Assembly: GCA_004556455.1 (NCBI GenBank)
Contig: SFGY01000003.1
Coordinates: 1-64,000 of the forward strand
Reading direction: 5' to 3'
From: Clostridiales bacterium
Lineage (GTDB): Bacteria; Bacillota; Clostridia; Saccharofermentanales; DTU023
Length of the DNA stretch: 64,000 bases
In this document: in pieces, positions 8,615-16,582 of the stretch
Layout of the letters: each line of letters opens with the position of its first letter
Numbering within the stretch: the first letter of the stretch is position 1
Position numbers and translations under genes: made by a program
The notes under the pieces: model-generated
Told to the model about the DNA's origin: nothing
The model's database searches: none
The model's input: the letters and a program-made list of their open reading frames with translations, nothing else

Positions 8615-10363
8615 TCATTCTCCTTTGTGGTATTCACGGATGGCTCTGGGCAGGATCATCTGATGCCGCGGGCAGATAGAGTCCGGATTCTGGTAGCAGG
8701 CTTCCGTGAAAGCCAGCATGTAGCTGCGCAGCTTGTCCAGATCGACCACTTCGTCCACCAGACCTTTGCGGGCACAGAAGAGCGGCGTTGAGCGGTCTTT
8801 ATAGTCCTGGATCATCTGGTTCATTTTGGCGATCGTCGCGCTGTGATCCTCTCCTGTTTTGCTCTCTTTGACGAGCTTTCTGGAGTACATGGCGCAGCAG
8901 GCCGTTTCCCCGTTCATCACATTGATCTCTGTGGCCGCCGTTCCCAGAGAGAAGGCATTCGTCTCGCCCTGAGGTCCTCCCAGAACATAGTGTGCCGCTG
9001 CCGTTCCCTTGCGCAGGGTGATTTCCATCTGCGGCAGATCTGAATTCTGAATGGAATAGATCAGAGACTGGCCCAGGCCCAGAAGTTCTGCTTCTTCTGC
9101 TTCATCACCGACATCAATTCCGGTCGTATCCTGCAGCCAGATGATCGGCAGGCGATCACGGGCGCAGAGGGTCACAAATTCACTCATCTTGATGAGACCC
9201 TCACGGTAGAGCTTGCTGCCCAGACCCACCGAGTTTTGTCGGTATTCTGGATAGTTCATGAGCAGCTGCCCGCTGTTGGCCACAAGGCCCAGCGGGAAAC
9301 CCGACAGTCGGCACATGCCGCAAAGAATTTCCGGCCCATAAGCGGGTTTATACTCGGCAAACTCACTGCCATCGAGCAGGCGCGCGAGGATTTCCCTGAC
9401 GTCATAAGCCTTTTTCGTATTGATCGGCAGGAGGGAATAAAGCTCCTTGCCCTCGAAGCGTGGCGGCATCGGTTCCGCCACACGAAAGAAGTCAGGATGG
9501 TAGGCAGGCAGGTAAGAAAGATACTTGCGAATGGCCTCAATGACTCCTTCTTCTTCTGCGTAAACTTCTCGGAAGAACCCTGTTTTTTCATAGTGGATAC
9601 CGATGGACCCGGGAGGAGCTGACTTGTTCTTCGCACTCGCTTCAATGATTTGCTGTGCCCCCTCCTCGTCGATGTAGCCCTTAGGGTTCATGCCGCTCAG
9701 GATGCCCGCCCCGCCCACGGCCATATTGGCTTTTTCATGGGCGATGAGGATGGTGGGGGAGATGGCATGATAACCGCCACCCGCGGGATTGGTTCCCCAG
9801 ATGCCGACGATCACAGGAATGCCCAGCTGATTGAGTTCTGCGTTGCGATAGAAAGGGGCTCCGCCGCCGCGGCGGTTCGCATAAACTTTTTCCTGCTCGT
9901 CCAGTTTTACTCCACTGCAGTTCAGCAGGTAAACCAGGGGGATGCGCAGGCGCTTCGCCGTATCCGAGGCACGCAGCAGATTTTCTGATTGGCCCGGTAC
10001 CCAGGCTCCGGCCAGCTTTTTGTTATCCGAAGCCACAATGAGCGCCCAGCGCCCCTCAATTTTGCCGAGACCTTTGAGGATAGCCGTCGAGCCGTTGGCA
10101 TTATCCTCCGGGTTGTAGAGTGAATTGAGAGGGAGAAAAATTTCCTGGTCCACAAGGCTCAGGATGCGCTGCAGGGCTGTGAGCTGACCGTCCGCATTGA
10201 GGGAAGCATCCGCCCGCCCCGCTGCTGTCACCTGCTGAATTTCCCGGTGGATTTCTGCCTCTACCGCCATAAGCTTTGCTTCATTCTCTGGATCTGGACG
10301 GACAGCGCTCTGACCAAGAAGAGGCAGATTTTCAAAACTGGTCGGCATGGAATATCGTTTCAT
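8615..10363 (-). CDS. gcdA: Glutaconyl-CoA decarboxylase, alpha (carboxyltransferase) subunit
   Basis: A 582-residue biotin-dependent carboxyltransferase that moves CO2 from glutaconyl-CoA to biotin on GcdC, leaving crotonyl-CoA. Two crotonase-fold halves are visible. The first has ALIVASDNKKLAGAWVPGQ, LNCSGVKLDEQEKVYANRRGGG and GTNPAGGGYH; the second has LCARDRLPIIWLQDTTGIDVG, KGTAAAHYVLGGPQ and PRHQMILPRAIREY. Length and motifs match the A. fermentans alpha subunit (about 587). It follows gcdB after 52 bases that contain a hairpin, and is read into gctA without a gap. Confidence 0.95.
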   Translation of the reverse strand: MKRYSMPTSFENLPLLGQSAVRPDPENEAKLMAVEAEIHREIQQVTAAGRADASLNADGQLTALQRILSLVDQEIFLPLNSLYNPEDNANGSTAILKGLGKIEGRWALIVASDNKKLAGAWVPGQSENLLRASDTAKRLRIPLVYLLNCSGVKLDEQEKVYANRRGGGAPFYRNAELNQLGIPVIVGIWGTNPAGGGYHAISPTILIAHEKANMAVGGAGILSGMNPKGYIDEEGAQQIIEASAKNKSAPPGSIGIHYEKTGFFREVYAEEEGVIEAIRKYLSYLPAYHPDFFRVAEPMPPRFEGKELYSLLPINTKKAYDVREILARLLDGSEFAEYKPAYGPEILCGMCRLSGFPLGLVANSGQLLMNYPEYRQNSVGLGSKLYREGLIKMSEFVTLCARDRLPIIWLQDTTGIDVGDEAEEAELLGLGQSLIYSIQNSDLPQMEITLRKGTAAAHYVLGGPQGETNAFSLGTAATEINVMNGETACCAMYSRKLVKESKTGEDHSATIAKMNQMIQDYKDRSTPLFCARKGLVDEVVDLDKLRSYMLAFTEACYQNPDSICPRHQMILPRAIREYHKGE

Positions 10364-10382
10364 CTTGTCTTCTTTCTATATT

Positions 10383-10408
10383 CTCCCCGCCTGTGCGCGG
10401 AGTTTTTT
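10383..10408. other. Hairpin between gcdB and gcdA, U-run facing the opposite strand
   Basis: A CTCCcCGC/GCGcGGAG stem with a CTGT loop is followed on the plus strand by TTTTTT. The genes here run on the minus strand, so as an intrinsic terminator it would act on antisense transcripts. In the sense RNA it is a hairpin between two cistrons that might protect or separate segments. Confidence 0.45.
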
Positions 10409-10415
10409 AACTTTC

Positions 10416-11567
10416 TCAGCCTAAGAGCGCCAGGAAGAAGCCGGCGGCAACGGCTGAACCGATGACCCCGGCCACATTGGGCCCCATGGCGTGCATAAGG
10501 AGATAATTTTCAGGATCGGCCTTCTGCCCTTCCTGATGCGCCACCCTGGCCGCCATCGGCACAGCGGAAACCCCGGCAGCGCCGATCAGAGGGTTGATCT
10601 TTCCATGCGTCAGCCAGGAGAGCAGCTTGCCGATGAGCAGTCCGCCTACTGTCGAAAATATAAAAGCCAGCAGGCCCATGAGAATGATCAATACGGTTTC
10701 CAGACGCAGAAAAACCTCGCCGTCCGCCGTGGCGCCGACCGTGACGCCGAGACAGATCGTCAGAATATTGCAGAGAGCGTTTTCCGCAGTATCGCGCAGA
10801 CGTTCGACCACGCCAGACTCGCGGATCAGATTCCCCAGCATCAGCATGCCCAGAAGAGGGGCGACGCTGGGAAGGATCAGGCAGCAAAGCACGGTCACAA
10901 AGATGGGTAAGATGATTTTTTCCGCTTTGCTCACCTTGCGTTTTTGCTGCATACGGATCTTCCGTTCTTTGCTGGTGGTCATCAATCTCATGATTGGAGG
11001 CTGAATCAGCGGAATCAAAGCCATATAAGAGTAAGCAGCAATGGCAATGGGAGCCAGGCGATGAGGAGCCATAATGAGCGCGGAATAAATGGCCGTCGGC
11101 CCATCGGCACCTCCGATAATCGAAATTGCCGCTGCTTCTTTCAGTGTAAAAACGCCGCTCAGGGAAGCGACAAGAAAGACAAAATAGATGCCAAATTGAG
11201 CCCCTGCACCCATCAGAATGCTGAGCGGATTTGCGATCATGGGACCAAAGTCCGTCATCGCGCCGACACAGAGAAAGATGAGGCAGGGAAAGACCGTGCT
11301 CTTCACTCCGCTGTAGATAATCTGCAAAATGCCCGACTGATACCAGGCTCCTCCATCTGCCACGGCATCGTACATCAGATGGCCTGCAGGCAGATTAGCC
11401 AGGAGCATGCCAAAGGCAATAGGCAGGAGGAGCAGAGGCTCAAACTTTTTATGAATGGCCAGATAGAGCAGGACAAAAGAGATGAGGAGCATCAGCATGT
11501 TTTGCCACTGCATCGCGGCAAAGCCTGAGCCCTCCCACATTTTCTGAAAAATAGCCAGAACGTCCAT
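10416..11567 (-). CDS. gcdB: Glutaconyl-CoA decarboxylase, beta subunit (Na+-pumping membrane subunit)
   Basis: A very hydrophobic 383-residue protein. It decarboxylates carboxybiotin and exports Na+, turning the reaction energy into a sodium gradient. The family signature IIGGADGPTAIYSALIMAP is intact and includes the conserved Asp used in ion transport; IRESGVVERL and AARVAHQEGQ...NYLLMHAMGPNVAGVIGSAVAAG near the end are also typical of OadB/GcdB/MmdB. The alpha and gamma genes beside it fix the assignment to glutaconyl-CoA rather than oxaloacetate or methylmalonyl-CoA. It starts five bases after the gcdC stop. Confidence 0.93.
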   Translation of the reverse strand: MDVLAIFQKMWEGSGFAAMQWQNMLMLLISFVLLYLAIHKKFEPLLLLPIAFGMLLANLPAGHLMYDAVADGGAWYQSGILQIIYSGVKSTVFPCLIFLCVGAMTDFGPMIANPLSILMGAGAQFGIYFVFLVASLSGVFTLKEAAAISIIGGADGPTAIYSALIMAPHRLAPIAIAAYSYMALIPLIQPPIMRLMTTSKERKIRMQQKRKVSKAEKIILPIFVTVLCCLILPSVAPLLGMLMLGNLIRESGVVERLRDTAENALCNILTICLGVTVGATADGEVFLRLETVLIILMGLLAFIFSTVGGLLIGKLLSWLTHGKINPLIGAAGVSAVPMAARVAHQEGQKADPENYLLMHAMGPNVAGVIGSAVAAGFFLALLG

Positions 11568-11571
11568 GCGC

Positions 11572-11976
11572 TTACTCCGCCGAAATCAGAAGCAGCAGCT
11601 CGCCAGTATCGACCTTATCCCCGGCTTTGACACGGATCTCCCGGATAGCGCCGGAGAGCGGTGCGGCGAGTTCAGTCTCCATTTTCATCGCTTCCAGAAT
11701 CAGGACGGTGCTGCCCTGCGTGACTTTTTGTCCCACTTGCACCGTTACTTCCAGGACTTTTCCCGGAAAAGGACTGTTCAGACTTCCTGCCTCCGCGCTC
11801 GTTTTTTCTGCTGCTTCCTTTTCCCAGAGCTGCGGAGCAGCGGCTGCCGGAGCCGCTGCTACAGGAACAGGCCTAGGAGCCGCACTTTCGTAAGATTTGG
11901 CCAGAGGGGTGTAGTCCCCTTTGCGCTCGACTTCGACTTCGTATTTTTTCCCGTTGACGCTTACCCAATATTTCAT
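11572..11976 (-). CDS. gcdC: Glutaconyl-CoA decarboxylase, gamma subunit (biotin carrier)
   Basis: 134 residues: a short N-terminal segment (MKYWVSVNGKKYEVEVE), an Ala/Pro-rich flexible linker (about residues 31-50), and a biotinyl domain with the EAMKMET motif, so Lys98 should carry biotin. The linker lets biotin swing between GcdA at the membrane face and GcdB within it. It is shorter-linked than some relatives. The biotin ligase and biotin transporter genes lie in the same operon downstream. Confidence 0.93.
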   Translation of the reverse strand: MKYWVSVNGKKYEVEVERKGDYTPLAKSYESAAPRPVPVAAAPAAAAPQLWEKEAAEKTSAEAGSLNSPFPGKVLEVTVQVGQKVTQGSTVLILEAMKMETELAAPLSGAIREIRVKAGDKVDTGELLLLISAE

Positions 11977-12011
11977 AAAACCCTCACTGTTTTCTCTGCT
12001 TAATGACCGGC

Positions 12012-12320
12012 TTACACCGCTCGCTCTTCAATAGATAAAATTTGGAATTCTTCGCCACTCCATCCGTTTTCTTCCATAAGCGCAGAAGTGATGAGCGCCA
12101 GAAGCAATTCATCAGAAATTGCTGAACCAGAGTCCGACTGCTGTATGGCAGACACTTTTTGCTGAACCGATGGGCTCGCCGGAATACGCTGGTTATCCGG
12201 GTCGCTCTTCCCCAGTTTTCCCAGAATCCAGCCCATGCCCTTAATGGCGCCGCAGATCAGGAGCAGAACCATAAAGACGATAAAAAAGCCTACAAGGGCA
12301 ATTAAAAATATTTCAGGCAT
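12012..12320 (-). CDS. gcdD: Glutaconyl-CoA decarboxylase, delta subunit (small membrane anchor)
   Basis: About 102 residues. One strong N-terminal membrane helix (IFLIALVGFFIVFMVLLLICGAIKG) is followed by a polar tail ending in SDELLLALITSALMEENGW, the pattern of the OAD-gamma/GcdD family that holds the complex together. First gene of the operon proper. The start could be the GTG at 12321-12323 or the ATG at 12318-12320; the latter overlaps the stop of the leader ORF (TGATG), which suggests translational coupling. Confidence 0.82.
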   Translation of the reverse strand: MPEIFLIALVGFFIVFMVLLLICGAIKGMGWILGKLGKSDPDNQRIPASPSVQQKVSAIQQSDSGSAISDELLLALITSALMEENGWSGEEFQILSIEERAV

Positions 12321-12478
12321 CACCGAAACACCTCAAAACCCCTCTGCCAGACCGTAAAGAAGCAAAATATCATATGGTTCTGAGTGAATAAAAAAAGAAA
12401 CACCACCGGTGCCAGGGGCCCTCGGAGGTGCGAAGAAAGAGCATACCGCTCTGAAATAGTTAAGCTTTGACGTTGCAT
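12320..12478 (-). CDS. Candidate 52-residue leader ORF spanning the terminator
   Basis: An ATG at 12478, seven bases after AAAGGA, opens a 52-codon frame that runs straight through the terminator hairpin. It ends in a TGA sharing bases with the gcdD start. The product would be MQRQSLTISERY... followed by hydrophobic segments (PVVFLFLF, MIFCFFTVW). No family is recognised and there is no run of a regulatory codon. A ribosome on this frame would prevent the terminator stem from forming, so it could link translation to read-through. It may equally be chance. Confidence 0.35.
   Translation of the reverse strand: MQRQSLTISERYALSSHLRGPLAPVVFLFLFTQNHMIFCFFTVWQRGFEVFR
12389..12430 (-). terminator. 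Intrinsic terminator between the riboswitch and gcdD
   Basis: On the minus strand CACCTCCG pairs with CGGTGGTG (one U-U mismatch) and is followed by TTTCTTTTTTT. It lies about 70 bases before gcdD and well downstream of the cobalamin aptamer, as expected for transcriptional attenuation. Confidence 0.8.
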
Positions 12479-12608
12479 CTTGTGTCCTTTCGCTATCACT
12501 TATTTTCTCCGCAAATCGATGACAGTTTGCTAAAAACAGCTGATAATCGAAAAGAACACCCAGCTATGCGCGGGCAACCAGTCTCTTTCTGCGGAAGATT
12601 CTCGGTTT

Positions 12609-12776
12609 ACCCAGGGGCAGGTCTCCTGACTTAGGCTTCTTCACATGCCGCGCCTTCTCATTCTTTCGAACAATGGCTCTGCGGTTGCTCTTCCATCACA
12701 GTGACCGGATCGTGCAGGATTCTCGCCTGCTTCCCTTTTCAGTGTCAGACTAAAAGCTGACAGCACCCTTGGGCAG
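12609..12776 (-). ncRNA. Cobalamin riboswitch controlling the hydroxyglutarate operon
   Basis: Read on the minus strand, the region has the conserved cobalamin-aptamer elements in order: P1 strand CCCAAGG, the AAAAGGGAA segment, GCAGG...CCTGC arm with GAATCC, GGTCACTGTGATGG core, and the B12 box AAGTCAGGAGACCTGCC (12616-12632), closed by CCTGGG. The match to the consensus is strong. Cobalamin riboswitches normally turn genes off when the ligand is bound. The first genes downstream on this strand are the leader ORF and gcdD; no B12 synthesis or transport gene intervenes. Confidence 0.95.
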
Positions 12777-12825
12777 ATTCGTCAATATATGAAATTTTAG
12801 GAAATCCTCTGCGGATTTCATGTGC

Positions 12826-12854
12826 AGTATACGCTGGCGAATTTTATTTGTCCA
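12826..12854 (-). promoter_or_regulatory. Sigma-A-type promoter of the gcd-gct-hgd operon
   Basis: Minus strand TGGACA (12849-12854), 17-base spacer, TATACT (12826-12831). Transcription should begin near 12818, giving a leader of about 500 bases. A small GAAATCC/GGATTTC hairpin (12801-12819) lies between the start and the aptamer. Confidence 0.7.
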
Positions 12855-12970
12855 CTGGACATTGTTCAGCCTTCGCGGCTGGTCAGCGCCTGGAAAAACC
12901 CCGCTGAATTTTTCGCCCCATTCATACGAGCTCTCTTAAAATCCGGGCGTACAGGAAACGATCTGTAAAC

Positions 12971-13032
12971 GGCTGATCTATCCATGAAAAGCTGATCTAA
13001 GAAATAGAAAGGCTGATTTAAGAAATATAAAG
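12971..13032. repeat. Tandem 21-bp repeats covering the 3' end of the hydrolase gene
   Basis: Two near-identical 21-base units (12991-13011 and 13012-13032, GCTGATYTAAGAAATAKAAAG) with a third, decayed copy at about 12971-12990. On the coding strand each of the first two units contains the final codons and a stop, so the gene end has been duplicated in tandem. Confidence 0.7.
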
Positions 13033-13833
13033 ATCATTCCGTCGGTTCTTGCGGACGCCGAAGCTTTCTTCCTGCCTCTGAATTTCTTCTTCCCGGAGTT
13101 CGGCATAAATAATCTCTGGCTGTTCACCTGCCTCAGCCAGAATGCGTCCACAGGGATCCACGATGAGCGCATGGCCATAAGAACAGCCCTCACTGCTTTT
13201 TCCGCACTGAGACGGCGCCAGAACATAAGAGCCATAATCGAGGGCACGAGAGCGAAGCAGGATGTGCCAGTGAAGCTCTCCGCTCGCCTGTGTGAAGGCT
13301 GAGGGCACGAGAAAAATATTGGCTCCTTTGCGGCTCAGGGCGTGGAATAAGTCGGCAAAACGCAGATCATAACAGATGGCAAAACCCAGAACAAAATGTT
13401 CGTTTCCTACCTGTATCGGACAAGTCACGAGCTTGTTCCCCGGGACAATATGTCGGGATTCACGATAAATCCGTCCCTGAATGGAGACATCAAAGCAATG
13501 GGTTTTCGCATAATGCGCCAGGATCTTTCCATCCGGGCCAAAGAAAAAGCTTTCATTATAAAAGCGTTCAGGATCCGGGCTCGACGTGTAGCAGCTGCCG
13601 AGATGCAGGAAAATTCCCAGTTTTCGGGCAAGTTCCGAACAGCGGCAAAGGCCCGCGCTTTTTCCGGGAATTTCCAGGTATTTCCCCTTGTTTCTGCCCA
13701 TATAGAGGCTAGCCTCTGGACTTGCCACAAGCTGCGCACCAGCCTGCGCCGCTTCACACACCATGCGCTCAAGGGACTGCAAATTTTCTTCAGGGCAGTC
13801 TCCGCTATTCATCTGCAGAATGGCAGTTTTCAT
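13018..13833 (-). CDS. Nitrilase-superfamily carbon-nitrogen hydrolase
   Basis: 271 residues. The catalytic triad is intact: Glu in ASPEASLYMG, Lys in YAKTHCFDV, Cys in FAICYDLRF. The KTHCFDV and CYDLRF contexts are those of the Nit1/Nit2 (omega-amidase, deaminated-glutathione amidase) branch. Omega-amidase turns 2-oxoglutaramate or 2-oxosuccinamate into 2-oxoglutarate or oxaloacetate, which would fit beside a glutamate-fermentation operon, but the substrate is not proven. The stop codon lies within a tandem 21-bp repeat. It is transcribed toward the riboswitch region. Confidence 0.85.
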   Translation of the reverse strand: MKTAILQMNSGDCPEENLQSLERMVCEAAQAGAQLVASPEASLYMGRNKGKYLEIPGKSAGLCRCSELARKLGIFLHLGSCYTSSPDPERFYNESFFFGPDGKILAHYAKTHCFDVSIQGRIYRESRHIVPGNKLVTCPIQVGNEHFVLGFAICYDLRFADLFHALSRKGANIFLVPSAFTQASGELHWHILLRSRALDYGSYVLAPSQCGKSSEGCSYGHALIVDPCGRILAEAGEQPEIIYAELREEEIQRQEESFGVRKNRRNDLYIS

Positions 13834-13886
13834 GATCGTCCTCTTTTCTGGTTCTGACAGGAAATATCCTGCGAAGTCATTTTAGC

Positions 13887-15071
13887 TTAACACGATGCCT
13901 GGCTCTTCCGGCTGACTTTCGAGATCAGTTTTTCGTGCATGAGTGCCATGACGAGCAAAATGGCGCTCAGATAGAAGGGCAGCAGGGTGATGCTGATATG
14001 CTGGGCCAGGAGGCCGAAGAGCGGCGGCATCAGGCTGGTCCCCATGTAGGCGGAGGCCATTTGTATACCGATGATGGCCTGCGATTTATCTGCGCCGAAA
14101 TAGCCAGGTGTCGCGTGGATGAGACAGGGGTAGATGGGGGCACAACCCAGACCAATCAATACGAATCCGGCCAGAGAAATGCTGGCTCCCAGAGGCAGGA
14201 ACATCACGGCGATGCCGCAGGCGATTAAAATCTGTCCCACGCGAACTAACTGTCTGTCATTGAATTTTATGGCGGCAAAGCCGTTCAGTGCACGTCCTAT
14301 GGTAATACCGATAAAAAACATGCTGGCAAAAGAAGCAGCGGTTTCTGCCGGAACGCCTTTGCACAGGTTCAGGTAACTGCTTGCCCATAAGCCGGTGGTT
14401 TGTTCAAGGGCGCAGTAGCAGAAAAAGCAAAACAAAACATTTTTTACGCCGCTGATCTTCAAAGCTTCTTTAACGGACAGCGCTTTCGCTTCGACGTCAC
14501 TGCCAGATGCGTCGGTCGCCCTGGGACGCTGCTTCCAGAGAGGCAAGGTGAAGAAGAGGATCGCTGTCAGCACCGCCTGAATCAGGGCGATCCAGCGATA
14601 GCCCTCATTCCATGACCGGCCATGAGAAATCACATAGCCCATGATATAGGGACCGGTGGCTGCACCAACGCCCCACATACAATGCAGCCAGCTCATGTGT
14701 CGGCTTTCGTAATACAAGGCGACATAGTTGTTGAGAGATGCATCGACACTGCCTGCGCCAAGACCATAGGGGATGGCCCAGAGACAGAGCTGCCAGAACG
14801 CCTGGCTGACGGAAAAACCGAAGAGCGCCACAGCCGTCATGGCCACACTGATCAAGGTGACCTTTCCCGTTGACATTCGGCGCGTCAGTCGATCGCTCTG
14901 TAAACTGGAGACGATCGTCCCCAGAGAAATAATCATAAAAACAATGCCAGAATAGGAGACGGGAACGTCAAGCTGCGGATACATGCTCGGCCATGCGGAG
15001 CCAAGCAGCGAATCGGGCAGTCCCAAACTGATAAAAGACAAATAAATAATGGCGAGAAGAAGTGAAAACAT
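13887..15071 (-). CDS. MFS transporter (fucose-permease-like)
   Basis: 394 residues with about twelve predicted membrane segments. The MFS loop 2-3 pattern is seen as SDRLTRRMSTGKV, and GLGAGSVDASLNNYVALYYESRHMSWLHCMWGVGAATGP is typical of the FucP/YfkF-like sugar-permease group, whose members move sugars or other small solutes. Substrate unknown. It is the second of two adjacent MFS genes on this strand, 66 bases downstream of the other, and precedes the nitrilase-family gene. Confidence 0.8.
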   Translation of the reverse strand: MFSLLLAIIYLSFISLGLPDSLLGSAWPSMYPQLDVPVSYSGIVFMIISLGTIVSSLQSDRLTRRMSTGKVTLISVAMTAVALFGFSVSQAFWQLCLWAIPYGLGAGSVDASLNNYVALYYESRHMSWLHCMWGVGAATGPYIMGYVISHGRSWNEGYRWIALIQAVLTAILFFTLPLWKQRPRATDASGSDVEAKALSVKEALKISGVKNVLFCFFCYCALEQTTGLWASSYLNLCKGVPAETAASFASMFFIGITIGRALNGFAAIKFNDRQLVRVGQILIACGIAVMFLPLGASISLAGFVLIGLGCAPIYPCLIHATPGYFGADKSQAIIGIQMASAYMGTSLMPPLFGLLAQHISITLLPFYLSAILLVMALMHEKLISKVSRKSQASC

Positions 15072-15137
15072 ACGGGGTCCCTTTGCATTTTCTACGCCTG
15101 CAGATCCTTGGTTATATTGTCCGCTTGTTGCCTGGCA

Positions 15138-16499
15138 TCATTGGTCTATTGCGCCGCCAGAACCCGCAGGCTCTTCACTTTTTCTCTCCGCCCCCGTATC
15201 TTTGATGGCCACCGTGTCTTTGACGGCGACGGCAACGAGCGCGAGGAGCAGCAGGGAGAGGATAAAGATAAACAAAAAGACGTTGTGGTAGGTCGCTTCG
15301 ACGGAATTCCCGGCGAGCAGGTCGGCCACGGTTTTATAAATCATATCGCCATAAAAAATGCCCAGGGCGAAGAAGGTCTGGAAAAATGCCATGCTCATGT
15401 CGCGCAAGTGCAGCTCCACGCTGAGCATGGTCAGGCCGATCAGGGCGTTGTAGGTGATGCCGTAGGAAAAACCCTGCAGCATGGAAGTGTAAAAGAGCAG
15501 GGCGGGATCGCGGCTGAGCAGGAGCAAAAGGTTAAAAAAGCTGCCGCAGAAGATGCCCAGAAGGAGGCTTTTTTTAAGGCCGAAGCGGCGGCTCAGCACC
15601 GTGCCGATTAAAACGCCTGCGAGCAGCTGGGCGATGGCGTAAACAAAATCGCTGTAAGCCACCATCAGGGCGTTCATCTGTACCAGATCGCTTTGAAAAT
15701 AAGTGATCATATTGGAACCGGAGGTGCTGAAACGGATGAGGGAAATGATCACTCCAAGGAAAGCGTAGAGCCAGCTTCTTTTGTCCCTGATCACCGAAAG
15801 GAAGGCTTCCCGGTTCATATTTCCTTTCCCTGCCGCAGAAAGCCTTTCACTTTTCTTTTCTTTAACAAAAAATAAAAAAACCAGGGCAAGAAGGGAAAAA
15901 AGGATGGATAAAAGCCAGAGCGCCGGGTAGTTTTCTTCCCCCTCTATAGTAAAAGCATATTGGAAAGAGCTCATGATAAACTCCGCAAGCAGGGGCGCCA
16001 CGGAGAGAATGGAAACGGAAAGGAGGGCATCTTTTTCTTCAAAACTTTCGGCGAAAAAGAGATTGAAGAGGCTGAGCATGGAGGCGCCCAGACCCAGTGC
16101 CAGGCTGGACGCCAGAAGGGAGTTGAAATCCGGAGAAAGCAGAACCCACAGGCCGGTGAGTGCCATGCTGATAAGCCCCAGCAGGATGACTTTTTTCCGG
16201 GATTGCCAGCGGTCAGATAAAAAGAGGACGATGGCCCGGGCAAAAATCGAAATGAAACCATAGCCTGAGGCGATCACGGCCGCCTTTGCAAAATCCAGAC
16301 CCAGCCCCCCTGCCTCCGGGGGGTTGAGCGCGTAGGATTTACGGTAAGCGCGGATGATGACATTCGCCGACCAGAACAGCGTCAGCAGGAAGAAAATCAT
16401 CAGCTGGTAGCGGCTCAGTTTATATTTTTTCGACATGTAAGCGAGCAGGCCGAGTGCGGCCAGCGCCGTGATCAGATAGACCAGGATTTTGACTTCCAT
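15138..16499 (-). CDS. MFS-type membrane transporter
   Basis: About 453 residues with twelve likely membrane helices and an MFS fold (FLSDRWQSRKKVILLGLISM in loop 2-3; LSRRFGLKKSLLLG in the second half). Substrate unknown. I place the start at 16499 (MEVKILVYLI) because AGGAAAGGAAAAG precedes it; the longer frame to 16562 adds a basic, non-conserved segment. It is divergent from the U32 gene, with 83 bases between that must hold both promoters. Confidence 0.75.
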   Translation of the reverse strand: MEVKILVYLITALAALGLLAYMSKKYKLSRYQLMIFFLLTLFWSANVIIRAYRKSYALNPPEAGGLGLDFAKAAVIASGYGFISIFARAIVLFLSDRWQSRKKVILLGLISMALTGLWVLLSPDFNSLLASSLALGLGASMLSLFNLFFAESFEEKDALLSVSILSVAPLLAEFIMSSFQYAFTIEGEENYPALWLLSILFSLLALVFLFFVKEKKSERLSAAGKGNMNREAFLSVIRDKRSWLYAFLGVIISLIRFSTSGSNMITYFQSDLVQMNALMVAYSDFVYAIAQLLAGVLIGTVLSRRFGLKKSLLLGIFCGSFFNLLLLLSRDPALLFYTSMLQGFSYGITYNALIGLTMLSVELHLRDMSMAFFQTFFALGIFYGDMIYKTVADLLAGNSVEATYHNVFLFIFILSLLLLALVAVAVKDTVAIKDTGAERKSEEPAGSGGAIDQ

Positions 16500-16582
16500 C
16501 GCGTGTGCTTTTCCTTTCCTGCGACATTTGCCATAATAAAAGTCATAAACTTCCTGGATCATAGCACAAAGGAGAAGAGAAC

